A DNA stretch of 64,000 nt from Hermatobates lingyangjiaoensis (GCA_026182355.1 JAPFBL010000105.1:666001-730000); one strand, 5' to 3'; counted from the stretch's first letter, positions 46,741-61,192 are shown. A program made the numbers and translations. The notes: generated by a model not told the origin, from the letters alone.

Positions 46741-48171
46741 ATGTATTTTGTTTCTTCACTGATGGCCTTTCAAAACCGTTCGAGTAGAGACCAAATTTTA
46801 CATGGAATGATGGAGTTATATTCTAATAATAAAACTAGTAATCTCTGTATTACTACTAACACGTTATAAATATAGATATATTATTATATTATAACCCTAC
46901 TATTCCTTACAGGTTCTCTTCTCCTTTGCACAGTTTCTGATCATGTGCCAAATGTACATGCACTGTTTGATAATATGAATTATTATCAAAAGTTTTGATA
47001 ATGGACTGAGAAGGCTAATGCTTATGATCAGGTTTTAAAGCTGTTCGACTAGATAAGATAATTTACGACGAATGATGAGTGAATATTTGAATGATATATC
47101 CAATAAGCTTTTCGTACTTACAGACTTGTAATTGTTTTAAGTTGCATAGAAATCGAAATGATCAAGACGTTTGATGCAACGAAGACTTCATTGAAACAAG
47201 AGGCTTTATTAGCGGGATGTTGTGATCTTGAGAGTCGCACAAGGTTTGGGATTGACCCACAAACACACTGGCAAGGAGGTAGGCCGATCTTGTTAGCATG
47301 CGCTAATAATGACTCAAGGACGAGAGGACAAACGCAAAATAATGCACTCATAGTAGTCTCTCTTTAAATTTACTACTCAGATTTTTTCTACATTTAAAAA
47401 CTATTAAGTTTAACGTTGCATCTTTAAATAAAGCCGGTTTTCGTATTAGTAGCTGTGAATTTGTTAACTTATAATAAATTAAATTTATTTCTTGTATCAA
47501 ATTGAAAAAAAGTTTTTACATTGAATATAGAACTTGCCCGCACAGTCAAGAACTTACCAGCCATAACCGGTTTATGTAACTTTAGTTCAATACAATATTA
47601 TTACAATAAAGAATAAAGAAAAAGCATAGTATCATGATTACAAATTAATCATCACCTGAATTGTTTTTGAAAAAGTATCGCCAACTGATGAAAGATTTCA
47701 GTAGCTGGAAATTGAAATACAGGCATCATTGGTCGATGAGTGGTCTCTTGGTACTGTTTAAACGGCTTATACTAGTAGAAGTCACAGTTTCTTCCCTTTT
47801 AGCCTGGAACAGAAACAGAGTGGATGTTTTAGTCGTCAAGCGAGACAAGCCAAAATTATTATGAATACAGTTTTCGATTTAGAACTTTTTACTAGGAGCT
47901 TAAATTTGGCCAAATTTTAAGGAATAATATCAATTAGAATACTTCTCTTAAACTCCCTTTCTTTAAAAACTTTTATCTCTTAGTAAGAAAACACGAAGAA
48001 GTGTACGATTATTAACAGACGTTAAGAGGTATTAATATCGCAAACAGAAGAAAAATATTAATGCTCAAAAATTTTTTTCGTATTTCAATATACTTGAAGT
48101 TGTTGGAATAAAACATAGAAATAAATAGGAACGCAGAAATCATTTCATTAAACAACAACTAAATTAAAAAG
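46741..48171. other. No gene seen
   Basis: A 69-codon plus-strand open stretch at 47158-47367 (QEALLAGCCDLESRTRFGID) has balanced composition but no recognisable family or splice context. It may be part of an old retroelement. The rest is AT-rich. Confidence 0.4.
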
Positions 48172-50735
48172 AAATCTGTAGTGCCTTACACTGAACTTTA
48201 CTACAAGTAAACATAATATCAAATTCGTTGACCATCAAATGAGTTTTTTTTATCTGACTATTGTGCAGAAGCAATTTTAATCTTTTAGATAATCAATAAT
48301 GGTTTTATTTGCTTTAAAGTTGCTATATCAATTTTATCAGTCACCACAAACTTAAAAAACTTAAGTTTCATAAACTTAACTTAAGTTAGATTAACTTAAG
48401 TTAGATCAAACTCAAATATTGATCTAGTAATAACGAAAAAAATTCAATTCGAAATTTTGTAGGATTTATATGCTTTGAGGCCCCAAAGCCCTCTTTTGAC
48501 TTTTCCTCTTTGATATTTTTGTGTGGGCGAGTGGGTGTTTATCTAGAAGTTGATGGATCAAATTCATATTTCACATAAAATTGAGTTCTGTAGATTAGAT
48601 GTGCCCTGTTGTTTTTGGGCAATATTTAATGACGGGAAATTCACTTTTTTGACCAGTATGATATTAGAGTACTTGGTTTTTCTTCTAGACTACAAACTCT
48701 AGATTCTTAGAATTATGGCATTATCATGAAAGTGATGGCATTATCATAAAGTACGATGAAGGTCACACAATCTAACGGATTATACTCAATTATACTAAAA
48801 AATAGAACCTTATGAGAGGATAGCTAAAAATTTATTTTTGAAATGACATGGACGAAAATGAGTATTATTCCTAACAGCTTACTATTTGTGAAAACTCAAC
48901 ATAAAATTGGATTAATTTTAACTAAACGAACAATTTGGATTAATAGATTTCCTGCAGTAACTGTTGGATTGTTTTGTATTGACTTAGAACCAAGTATTTG
49001 TATTTTTTTTCAGACCGAGTCCAACATAATTCTTGTTTTAAGGTATATTAAAGAAATTTAAAGAACAGATGTTTTAATGATTTCATATATGTATAAGAAC
49101 AATAAAATATTTAAAACTGTATCCGAAAACGCCACACATGCGTTTTATATGAAAGCATATGAAATATATTTACATAAATATTTACATGAAATATATGAAA
49201 GCATATATTTCATGATGCTTTCCAGGACGAAGGTTGTCTAGCGAGATTGTCAGAATTTTTTTTGTACCCTATTAGATGTATATATTTTGAGTGTTTCAAA
49301 CTTCTTCATCATTTGAGCATGGGAAAGTTACATTTTTATTTTTTATGACAATACAGCTACTATTTGCAAGTCGCTTCTCACCAGATTCTATGAAATTAAA
49401 ATTCATTATTTGATATTGCACTGTTACGAATATTTCATCAACTCACTGAGTAATGGATGAGTAGTACTACATTAAAACATCTGTACACTCAACTTTTCTA
49501 TAATTATACACAATATTAACTAGTCCAAAATTAATTAAGTTTTTGTTTAGTTTTAATGTTTCTATTGTTTCACGTAATATCAAACTCTCTGGTAAATAAT
49601 TATGAAATACATAAAACAAAAATTTAATGAATTTCTTTATTTTATTAAGGCTTCATTCATTTTGCCAGTTATAAAATATTTGAAATCATTGCACTAGAAC
49701 AGTCTGATATTTTTTTGTTATTATTAAACTGAGGAGCTTTGCCAGTATATTTGGTATATCGTTGTACATCATGGACATATGTTGTATGGATACAATTCCT
49801 CTTAAAAAATATTTGACATGAGGCTCGAAGTGAAAACAAAATAATAACTTGCATTGGACTCTTTCTGATTAAAAAAAGGCCTCATGTCTGAATACTGAGG
49901 AGTCAACAATTTATAATGGAACCAGTATGAATAAGTTGACTCCCATGTGGGTACCTGGAATCTAGGGGATACTGTGGGTGGGGTGGGGCGGGGGGCAGTG
50001 GGCTCTTTGGAAAAGGTTGGAACCGAACAGAACATCCTGTTGTCTGGAACACTTTTCACCACACACCCACTTTCAGCTTCCATAGGAGAGCAACTGACAA
50101 ATGGATCAAGAAGAAAGCCAATAAAAGAAACTCACCAGCTAAAACACCCAGGTCTAACTTTGTTGAAAAGATCATTGAAATTGAACTTACATTTGTAATG
50201 AAATACTATATTTTTAAAGGGATTTAAATTAAATAGAATATCTATCCTGAATTTGTTTTCTTAACTATTCCTCAAGCAAACTGTAATTATCTTCATATAA
50301 CCTTTGAGCACATTCCATCAAATCGCCTTGAAGAGAATGAATATTTCTGACATAGCATACCTAAAACCAAAGGAACTAATAATGCTTCACAAGGAGCAGT
50401 TATGAAGTTCTTACAATCTGAATATGAATTTAGAAACAACAATGGTTTGCACACTATAACAGCTCTGGTCACAGTCTGCACTGGACCGATGAGATTCAGA
50501 CCTATAGTTTACTAATAGTAACACAATATCAGATTAATCAATGATTCCAAGTTTCTTATAACCAACACAATGATTACAGCCACCTGTAAACAAATGGTAC
50601 ATAATTGATTATAAATGAGTTTGATATTACGTCTAAACTATAGCCACATTAAAATAAAATCAAAACTCATCGGTTGTCAACGAGTTACTTATTATATTTA
50701 CATTTAGTGAACATGAGTGTAGACCACTCTCAAAA
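48172..50735. mobile_element. DNA element with ~50-bp terminal inverted repeats
   Basis: The left end AAATCTGTAGTGCCTTACAC is followed by AAGTAAACATAATATC. On the minus strand the right end reads GAGAGTGGTCTACACTCATG, followed by AAATATAATAA. Interior segments (GACGGGAAATTCACTTTTTTG; GATGTGCCCTGTTGTTTTTG) recur in the copies at 54.6 and 58.2 kb. No transposase frame is seen. Some of the 2.5 kb may be later insertions. The superfamily is undetermined because no target duplication was recognised. Confidence 0.55.
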
Positions 50736-53700
50736 TACAATATTAAATTGAATTGAACTATGTTGATTGGTAATTAAATGCAAACAATCGACATATTTCA
50801 CTACATCTTACTATTAAGTGACTAAATGCAGAATATTTCATTTTATCTCATCCCATGAAAGAAATGCAATACAAAAGTATCAAAACAATTTCATAATGGT
50901 TAAAATCGAACTCACAAAGCTCTTTTGTATGTGCTGTAACGAAAATTAAACAAAAAACTGCAAAATATATCATATATATGACCTTCTTATATTGGATATT
51001 ATATAAGGACCCTCTTTAGACTTGCATCTTGATGCTTCCTTCCGAATTCCGTGTAAACTCCAAAACTCTAAAGTTAATCTTATTAAACATAAGTCACATT
51101 CCTTTAACATTAACCATGAGAGAAAATAATTGTCTTTAGTCTTTAACATTTTACACAAGCTAATCAGTGGGTGTATTTTTGAACAACTATAACTCTTGGC
51201 AATGGAATGGTAATGCGTAGCATTAATTGTAAGTCGAACGTGATTACTTTCAAATCCCAGAGGTAAAAAAACCATGTTGTTTTAGTAGTAATATCCAGTT
51301 AAACAAATTAAAATATAAAGTAAATATTTGTATAACGAAACTTTAATTAGCTACTTTTAATTTACATATTAATTAGTTCATATTTACAATTGTGCAGATA
51401 TGTAGATATATACTAAGTATTATTATAAAACAACGAGTTTCTAATATGCGTTCTTTTCACCTCCTTACCGAGAGAAAGGAGAAGGGAATTGTGAACCCCC
51501 CAACGCGTTCTATTGTTAATAAAACTTAGTTGATGTGGAGAAATTGGCTGCCATGTCCAAGTAGGAGCAAACACGACGGTACCTGATACCTTCAGTACAA
51601 CTGGAGCGGAAATTCTAAATGAATCTATTCTATCCAGTAATGGTTTTTAGCAATGACTTTATACAAGCTATTTCACAGTAATATGATAAAAGGAATTAGC
51701 TATGCTTGTTTATAAGTTAATTAGCCAATTACTAATTGCACAAACACACTAACATCTCATTCATGTCATATTTTAAATAAAAGTTCTCCAACGACCGCAA
51801 CATATCTGGTAAAAAAGAATGCATTCCTTTGTCGCAAACATTTACTCATCAATGCTGACAAATGTGATGGAAACTTATTTACACATTGATAGTGGCACAT
51901 TGTGTCGCACATACCTACTCATTTAACAGATCACTACTACCTGTGGCAGATTTGCATAGGACATATCTACCGCAACTCAGTGGACCAGCAGAAGCCCAGA
52001 TCAGAAGAGCAACATGCCTAGATTGAGAGGCCCGTTGGTATATGGCAGAAATGCACGAGCAGGCATTGCGTAACGTAAGTATCGTATCATGAATGGTAAC
52101 ATACTGATGTGTCACACACACCTACTCATTAATGAGAAACGTTAATGTGAAGTGAACCCACTATAGTGGCACATTAATTTGTCACACGCACCCACACATA
52201 CTAATAGCGACACATTAACAGTTCTAACACATTGGTGAGCAATCGCTGTGTTAGATGTTCCTGATTCTTACAGAAAGAAATTAGCAACAATGCAAAAAAT
52301 GAAAATCTTCCCCTGTTCATCATGTTCATATATATTTGCAAACTTTTTTTATAAAAAGAACGGTACAATGAATCATCCAACAAGATTAGTCTTACAATTT
52401 ATAAAAAAAAATGCTATTCCTAAGAACCCTTTTGTGCAGGAGACTTTATAAAGAAGTCCGTCCTGATTGCTACGACTGTATTATATTCAGAAAAGAATTT
52501 CTTCAACCCTTCGGTTTATTGAAAATGACAATGCGAATAGCTTGTGCCACTCCAATCTTTAAGGAAGGTGAATGAAGAAAGAATAACCCTCAGTACATTA
52601 TAGTTACCACGAAAAAATCATTTTGAAATATTCATGAATTTGTGTGTTTTGATACCCTTCGAAAGCGTTTTTGTCATGATTTTAATTATGTATGCGTGTG
52701 TGTTCAAAAGTTTGACAACTGTTGGCATTTGTAAACTTCTCGATGCTTACAAATTTATTGCTTTTTTATAAATATTGAAGTTTGAGATGATTATATTATG
52801 CAAAAAATACAATTTACTTATATAAACAGTAATAATTTATATGAAAGTACAATTTTTCTCCCGCTTTTGTGGTGAGCCTATAATATGAAGAATGCATGAT
52901 AAAAGTTTCATGAATTTTGATAATATTAAGAAGAAATATTACTTTAAAACAAATTTTTAAGTTGCTTTTTTAGACATTGTTCGATTTCTTGCATTACCCC
53001 TTTTATTAAAATCGATAGAGATTAAAGTGAGTAAATTCTTGAGAAGTAAATTTATTTCAACATTAAGGTAACAATTAATAACAAAAATCATATTTAAAGA
53101 TTGTCAACTACAAGAACCTTAATAATTAGTAACAACATTTTGAAAAACAGGTTCTACAAAGTGAAATGTAATAATCATTTGTTATTGGGAGACAATTCAC
53201 GACGAATCTTTGACACATCTTCAAATATTTATTCTTAAAACGCAGTTTATAACTATTATTGATTATATAGCATTTAACTATATTTACATTTCATCTACTC
53301 TGATAAATTGAAAAATGATAAATAAAAAATATATATATTATTTATTATTTATAAGGTGGCGACCACCGAACAAATTTGATATACGTGTGGACACTCATAT
53401 TTGTTCTGAAAATGTATCTCATTTTGATTTGATTTATTTATTAAAATTTATAAACAATTTTTCCCAAATGTTTGTAATTAAAATTTATTTTTATGTTTAT
53501 ACCTTATAGGTACAGTGGTTATGTTAATTAGATGTTAGAGTGGAAGATTAATTATGTTTTTGGGAAATTACGTATGTTGTTGAGCAAAAAGTGTCAAGTA
53601 AGAAATATTAAAAACACTGAATCATACAGTTACAAGTTATGTGTAGTAGCAGAATATTGCTCTTACAATACGATCAAGGTATTGTGAAAGAAGGCAACTG

Positions 53701-53935
53701 TATGTAAGCAACAATCGTTACTTCAAAGAATGCAGGAGTCTGATGACACTGTGAGGGGAGTTCATTTTGATTCGTGCTCCCTCCAATGCAAGTATAAGGT
53801 CTAAAGTACTGCTGAACATTATGAAAAAGCAATTTAGTTTTTTCAATAAAACACAGATGTTAAGTAACATGCATGACTGATTCAATATTAATATAAATCA
53901 ATAAAATGTATTAAATTCTATTCTTCAAATGACAT

Positions 53936-53937
<2 letters not shown>
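50736..53937. other. No gene seen
   Basis: AT-rich. A degenerate motif TGTGTC(G/A)CACA(C/T)ACCTACTCA with variants recurs at about 51903, 52110 and 52180, perhaps a decayed tandem repeat. The patch 51440-51620 is less AT-rich but unrecognised. Confidence 0.45.
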
Positions 53938-53969
<32 letters not shown>

Positions 53970-54045
53970 TCAGAATTTCACTCAAGCTGACTAAGGTCAA
54001 TTGTTTTGACTGAAGGATCTTAGTCCCATTTCTGAACTTCTTACT
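53938..54045 (+). repeat. (TA)n with diverged dispersed repeat
   Basis: A TA run (53938-53967) is followed by a diverged copy of the family at 225-310 (GACTGAAGGATCTTAGTCCC against GGTTGAAAGATCTTAGTC). A related segment with the same upstream CGTCAG...CTGACTAAGGTCA context lies at 1277-1345. Confidence 0.5.
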
Positions 54046-54594
54046 TCTGCTTAGAGTTTATTTTTACTTTACTCATTTCTTATGGCACATTATATATATA
54101 TATATTTCAACATAAACACTTAAACTCTGAGTAAGTGATCTAAAACGACTACAAGATTTTAGAAATATACTAGGAACTCAGATATTATAGACACAGTAAC
54201 TCAAATTCTACAATTTTACTACAACTGTGTTTAATTGTGTGTTTCTGTATGCTATATAAAACTGCAATATATTTCTTAACCCTATTTGAATGATTTTTCG
54301 AATATTTATCCAAATAGCGAAAATTCATCCACTTCCTTAAATTTTTAGATATGCCCTATTGTTTTCGGGAAATATAGCATAAATATAATTTGTATACTAT
54401 TTAGACGGGTATGAGGTAGAAATTCCTCACTGAGGAGTACAATATTTAAAAATTTATTTGGGGTAAATATTAAATATTTCTCTATATGTCACCATATGAT
54501 GTGGTATTCATTGAATTTTTTACATCATTTCACGAAAGAGCCTTCCGTCTGTACATCACGAATCAAAAATTAATGATAATAAAACTACTAAAAA

Positions 54595-56039
54595 AAATCT
54601 ATAGTGGCCTTTACCAACTTTGCTATAAGTAAACATAATATCAAACACGTTGACAACTAACCCTTTTTACTCTACTCTTTTTAAAGTATGGTGATCGTGA
54701 AAAAATTCGACCTCAAAACTTTGACGAATTTACATATTTTTCGTCAAAGAGGTTCCCCAAGTCCCTTTATGACGTTTTTTCGATGCTTTCTGTCAGGGTG
54801 TGGGTGGGTGTACCAAACCTAGTGTACACGCAACGGTCCACAATCTTTGATATATAAAATTCATATTACACACAAAAATGGGTCTCATAATGTAAATGAT
54901 TCCTAGTGTTTGGGAGCAATAATCGATGACGGGAAAGTCACTTTTTTTGCCAAAAACCTGTTTTTAGACAACATTTTTTTTCTCCTAAACTACTGACTCT
55001 GAAGTTTTGAAATTTTTGCATTATCTTTGAGGTGACAAATGCAGTAGAAGAAAAATATATTCAGATTTTTAAAACAGCAGATATATTTTTTACAATAAAA
55101 TGTAAACATTTTGACTTATAATTCAATCTGAAAGCTTGTGAGAACGATACAAATCATAAGGTTTATCAGATTAAAATGAAACTACGCATAAATATAGCAC
55201 TTTATGCGGAAAATAAGTTGATATAATCTTTTTTAATATTACATTCACTAAAGAGGCATCACAGTATATTTTCTGTTCTCAGAAAATCTTTTTTTTTACG
55301 GTACCCGGCTCATTAAAAAAACCATTAAAATTTGTCCAAAAATGAAAAAAATTAGCATTCTACAAAAAAAATTCAAGAAATTTCAATCACGGCAAAGAAT
55401 AATAAAGCTATAAAAACTGTTTGTTTTATCCTAGACTAAGCACCTGCTATACTTGTCGAATTTATTGTTATTTTTTACATTTCTTTACACTGACTTACAA
55501 ATTTTTGAGTGATTCCACTGAAATAAAATTCATTCTTATAATGGAAAAATTTAAATAATTTATTGATTTATATGAGATATAAGAGGAATAATATTTTTAC
55601 ATGTAAAAAATCACTGCCAATGAACATAAATTTATGTTGCTTTCCATGGTATGATGGATATGTTTCACAAAATGCTCTAATCAATTTATATATTGAACTT
55701 TTGAACAAAACTTGATATCAGTAGTAATTTTTTGTGTTTATGCTTCAAAGTATCTTTGGGTAATCCTAAAATATGAGGAATGGACTCTTGCCTCAAGAAT
55801 GAGTAGTTAGATTTGTTGAAAAATATCCAGTTTTTTCACCATTCTAGTCTAAGAGTTCATATTTATAATTTTTAAATTTTAGCTCCAGCTATAAAAGTTT
55901 AAAATTATACTGAATAGTCGGCTTTGACTTTTATTTGAGCATGTAAAACCCAGAGTTTTACTCAAATACTAATATTTGAGTATTATATTGAGTATTATGT
56001 TTACTTATATTGAAGTTGAGTGTAGGCCACTCCAGATTT
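54595..56039. mobile_element. DNA element with ~50-bp terminal inverted repeats
   Basis: The left end AAATCTATAGTGGCCTTTAC ... TATAAGTAAACATAATA mirrors the right end, read on the minus strand as AAATCTGGAGTGGCCTACAC ... TATAAGTAAACATAATA. The element is 1445 bp and has no coding frame of note. It is the best-preserved member of the family also seen at 48172-50735, 58243-58980 and, as a single end, 2036. Just to the left, 54330-54370 has another interior fragment (ATATGCCCTATTGTTTTC). Confidence 0.7.
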
Positions 56040-58242
56040 CGTATGATTATTTAAACATATACTGATAAAAAAACGATCGTCGACATGCTGAAGTGAAATA
56101 GTTAATTAGAGAAAAAGTGCTTTAGTAATTTGTTTTGAAGAAGAGGATAATTAAATTCTTGAAAGGCAAAAAATAAATTGCAGGTTGGAAATGACGGTTT
56201 ATCTGTAGTGTACAGTGCAGTTTAATATACCTTATCAAATGTCGATTGCTCTAGTGACTATCGGTGAGTGCCACTGTTGCTCATGTCTAAGTCTAATTAT
56301 ACAACCTGACGCTTTTTATGTCGTAAATGTTTTGGTTCCATCGCATTTGTTGCTCTGTAGAGAGCACCACTATCTCATATAGTTAGAACTACCTCTTTGC
56401 TTTCTACCAATAACGTCATTTTAACCAGGATTTCTTGGATCGTGGAATGTTCTGAGTGGGTGTTTTGTTTCTTTTTCTCAGAATGGGCTACATTTTTGAT
56501 AATGTGGCTATCTCCTTTACAGTGAATTATAATCAAAATATAAACAAATAAATCGTATCAATTATCATTTTTCTAGCGCACATTTATCTTTCTAAAATTC
56601 TAAATAAATGACATTCTTATCAGTATATTTATATTTTTATATTAATGTTACGACAGTACCTAACACAGAAGGTTTTTTCCCACAAAGAACTGCAGGCCTG
56701 TTAAATCTCATTCAGATAAATCTCACAGAAGTATCTTGTTTATAACACTTTTGATACACACTCACCCAACCAAACGAAGACAAGCACAAAAAATATATTC
56801 AAGATTACCCAAAACATTTAAATTCTACAACATACCAAAATATGTGTTTTAGAATCTCACTATCTGTTATAATAACCAGCAAACCATGACAGTTACCACA
56901 CTATAAACTAGCAAGCCATCAAATAAACTTTGCACTTGCCATCAAATAGTAATAATTAATTTGACCGGCTCTTCTGCTTGACACTGCGCTATATTTCAAT
57001 TTTCTAGTTTTCTAGAAAATGTAGAATGTCAGCGCTGGTAGAATGATGTTCATGATGAGGAAACATATCATTTGCCATAAACATAGTCATCACTTGTCTC
57101 TCTTTCAGAGCAATCAATTTGGTTCAAAATTAAATATTTATTATCCATATGTTCTTCTTTTTTTATTTAATATTTCTGTCAACACAGACAAAAGCTTTCG
57201 TTTTTTTACAATTCCATGACAGCTTTGTAAATTTATGATTCAGAGGGCGAATTCCTGCACAGATAGGTTTTACAGGTGTCCTGACTACTCTGCTACCTAC
57301 TCACCTACATATACTCACGATAATTTGGTGACATGGTCTGGATGGACCATGTGACAGTTGACGTGGTTAACCCTTCCCTTCACGCGGTGACGACTCTATA
57401 CCTGATAGAGTGCACTTGATTCAATCATTTCCTTTAGATAAGTTATTTCCGTGTTCAATTCCTTTATTGTGAGTCAGTTAAATAAATCAAAACATGATGT
57501 CTGCTAGGAACAAGTTCCATCAACATTAGTTCTTATTTTCCCTGTTTCAATTAAATAATAAGTAAAAATTTTTTTAATCCGTAAAAAAAATTCATTTTCC
57601 TAATCACTATTTGTAAAGATATTGAAAGAAAAATATTTTCCTTATTGTTATTTTTTCATTTTTCCTGTTTCTTAAAACGTCATTCTCTTCATTATTGGTG
57701 TTTTACTAGACACTTCAATTTATTCAGTTATTCAAAAAATGTATTTTCACTAAAAAATATACCCTATTTCCAACAAAATATAAAATCGTTAGTATTTAAT
57801 AACTAAATCAATATTTTTCACTGAATCGACATAACAAATCGATATTTCATAACATTCAGCAGCACAGTAAATTTCAAATTTTCCTGGGATCATGAGTTCT
57901 TTTTGTGTCACCCAACACCTAAATATCTGCACATAGCATCTTGATAACCATGAACAGCGTTTGAAATAATTGCAGTATCGACTGAATCATTTTCAGATTC
58001 AAAATGTAGTTATTCAAAATCCAGTTATAAAATTTGAAATGTTACCGGTTACATAACTATCAGGTTTATGTTTCTGATTAAAATGACTTAAAGATTGTGT
58101 TCGCACAATTATTTGCACGTGGTTGTTTCTTCAATGAAATAAATCATTTCAGTCAGGATAGTTAGTGTGGAAAGTAAACTGAAAGTCAGATATAACATAC
58201 GGGAAATAAGAGGTAGAAGGATAATAACCCGACAGCACTCAA
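56040..58242. other. No gene seen
   Basis: AT-rich sequence with no recognisable exon, repeat end or RNA gene. Confidence 0.5.
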
Positions 58243-58980
58243 AATGCGATCCTTACTTTACTATACGTAAACTATAGTGATCATGAAACACATTGAAGTC
58301 CCCAAAGTCCTTTTTTGACGTTTTTTGGTTATGTCTATCTGTTCGTCTCGACCAAATGGGTGGATACACTATTTGATGGATCAAAAATGTCCTTTTAGAA
58401 TAGATATGCCCTATTGTTTTGAGACAATATGTCATCGTGGTAAAGTCACCTTTTTGGCCAAATATATACATCATACATCATTTTTAAGTTTTTAAACTAC
58501 TAACTCTAGAGTGATATAGTCTGATGAGTATAATAGAACTAATAATAGCATCAACTGAAAAAAACTTCAATATTTTGATATAACTATATACCCAAAATAT
58601 TTTATTGATTTTGAAATATTATGGTAGCAATAGATTTCACACCATTTGATGGATCGTAATAAAATTAAATTCAAAAATAACAGACTTTAAGAGAATTAGA
58701 TAAATGCCTTTTTTTGTAATTTACATTGACGAAAATGGTTGTTATGATACATTTTATGATTACGGAAAATTCTTTTTTCACTAAATGGCTTACTTAAGAA
58801 CAATCAAATTTTGTCAAAAATAAAACAAAACATTAGGAGTATACAAAATAAACAAAATTAATTAATTTTTATTACCTGAAAAGGCAATATAGCTGTACAA
58901 AACTGAAAACTTAACTTGAACTTATGGATTTTCTGCTGGGCTTGTCACATTTGTTTACTTTGTTTTAGAAAATTTTTCTC
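58243..58980 (+). repeat. Partial copy of the 54.6-kb element family
   Basis: It shares in order: TAGTGATCATGAAA, CCCCAAAGTCC...TTTGACGTTTTTT, GATATGCCCTATTGTTTTG, GGTAAAGTCACCTTTTTGGCC and AAACTACTAACTCTAGAG with 54690-55000. A later block (ATTTTGTCAAAAATAAAAC...) matches 55330-55350. The ends are decayed. Confidence 0.6.
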
Positions 58981-60094
58981 AGAATTTAAAAAAACTGAAT
59001 TCTTGATGTGAGGTTTAATAGAAAAATTTGAGATAAATATGTTTTAACAATTTGATATGATATAAGAACAATAAAATAGTTAAAATATAAAAGCAAACAC
59101 TAAATAAAGATTAATTTTATGATGCAGCAGTAGTGGTAACGCCCTCATACCGCCCTTTGATCAAAGAAATCATGAAACAATAACTTGGGAGATACTGCTT
59201 CATTCTCTCTAATGTTAAATTTGACTCCTTCAAATTTTCATGAGTCTGGTCCAATAAAGATAATATTGAAAAAATATGAGCAACAAGGAGTTAAAAGAAT
59301 TGTTTGCAGAGTAACTCAAAAGAGAAAAAAGTTTTCATTGCATCTGTAAAAAATAATCAATGGTCGTAACAACTGTATCAATAATGTATGGATAATGCTG
59401 AGAAGTAGTAAGAACTCCATTTTTTAAAATTGTACAGTTATTTCTTACATCAATTAGTCACTTTAATATTAAATGTCTCTCATATTAAATAAATGTTAAT
59501 CAGACTAATTATAATATTATTATTTTAAAAATATAATAAATATAATAAACTAAACATCCCACCAATGGATATGCACTTCTATTTTTGTTCGACTAATGCT
59601 GTCAAATATAAAAGTTGAATTACATTAAAACCATTTCCTTAGTCATAAAATATCGCATGACACTTCTTTACATCCATATGATTCCAATAGAAGTAATTTC
59701 AAAAGTTTTCACGTCATCTTTCAAAAAGTTCTATTTTTTGGTATAATTTCAGACTGCTTCGTTAAACGGTATGAGGTGTATCGTGTTTTCTATTTTTCAG
59801 AATATATCATATGTCCAAAATCAGTAAGTGAAATAAGAGAATACATCATTATGGACCCTATTAACAATAAGTTTTCATTCAATCATGAGCTACTATTCTT
59901 GAAATGAGAGTATGAACTAAATTATTACTTATGAAATAATTATAAATAAATTATATAATTTATATTTCCAGAAGCCAAGCTCTGGAAATTCAATCTTTAA
60001 AAGGCTTACTATGATTTTAATCACTACTACAAATTTCAGGTTACACACAGACAGCAGCTAGGTGTAGTTTTTTTTTAACATGAGGTGGGTACCA
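58981..60094. other. No gene seen
   Basis: AT-rich. The last few hundred bases lie downstream of the Penelope-like relic, where its endonuclease domain would be expected, but no GIY-YIG motif was recognised. Confidence 0.5.
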
Positions 60095-60935
60095 CTATGT
60101 AATGTAGATCATGATGAGTAATAGAAGGTTTTTGGTAAACGGAAGTGGACATGTAACGATTTCCCAGGATATATCAACGTCAAAAGAACGTATAAAACTG
60201 TTGGAAATATGGTGAATAAAAGAAACGGAAGAGCAGACAATTTTGATGGTTTTGTAGGAAAATGTAAAAATCATGATTATCATGAAGTCAAATAAAGATG
60301 TCATCAATATAACATGTGCATAGCTGAGAAGAAAATTTACAATAAACTTTCAAACTAAGGGGATATAATTGTAACCATACCATACTTCTAGTTTGAAGGA
60401 AATAGCAATCATCAAACCGAAAGATATTGTACCTGAGAACAAGTCCACTATTAAAATGCAAATGAGGTAGAGGTTTGTTGTAAGAGGAGTTTTGCGATGA
60501 AGGCAATATATTAAAGCATCCGAGCTCTGATAGGCATATGGGGAGAAGTAATATCCATGGCAACCATGAGGACAGGATCCAAGGCTGTAGGTAGAGAAAT
60601 ATTTTGAAAGTGTTGGGGATAATGGAAAATGCCGTTACAATAAGACCGTTGAGAACAAAACAGAGGTTATAAGAAGTAGTTTACAAAGGATACAGGGATT
60701 TATATATCATATAGAAATGACAGGTCTATAGGGAGAAAAAGAATTAGAAATGTTATAGACATTATGAATTTTAGGAAGTAAGTAAAATGCAGTACAGACA
60801 GAATAAGAAGGAGTAAAAGTACTAATAACACCATGGGAAATACCTTCCTTAATGGCACTGTAATTAAGTAAAGAAACTAAATTATCTAAATGCAAAGAAG
60901 TGTGATCAGAAGAAAGAGGTTGGAAAAAGAAAGAT
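60095..60935 (-). pseudogene. Penelope-like element reverse transcriptase, degraded
   Basis: Read on the minus strand in order: SDHTSLHLDNLVSLLNYSAI, FYLLPKIHN followed by PYRPVISI (about 60900-60710), then FNSGLVLRYNIFRFDDCYFL and QTRSMVWLQLYPLS (about 60480-60360), then YIDDIFI (about 60310-60290), then MSTSVYQKPSITHH (about 60153-60112). These match the Penelope-like blocks LPKIHKxxxPxRPIVSxx, a helix before MGSPLSP, the YVDDIF catalytic box and TSVYRKPTFT. The GMAMGSP box is altered to SMVWLQLYP, and frameshifts separate the blocks. The C-terminal GIY-YIG endonuclease is not seen. It is a fossil. Confidence 0.8.
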
Positions 60936-61192
60936 AATAATCTGCACGACGTGGTGTTTGTGCTTCACAGTCCATGAGAACGGCAGCAGAGCCTTGAAAG
61001 GCTCATTCGCATATATTAGTAACTTAACCATGTTCGCCTCGAGCAGAGCGCTTCTTCTCCTCATGACGGATGTATAAATACTAAACTGAGTCTGATTGCT
61101 TTCTGAGTTTTTGTTGTTATTTCACGAGTTTATGTTAAATCTTGTATATATACGTATGTAAACGAACTGTTTTATCGTATACATGAATACGT

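Noticed and set aside
46234..46759. Minus-strand frames of up to 145 codons rich in S, L, F and P
   Set aside because: Low-complexity translation of the pyrimidine strand of a purine tract.
47158..47367. 69-codon plus-strand open frame
   Set aside because: No family, no splice sites and no upstream context; a frame of this size can occur by chance.
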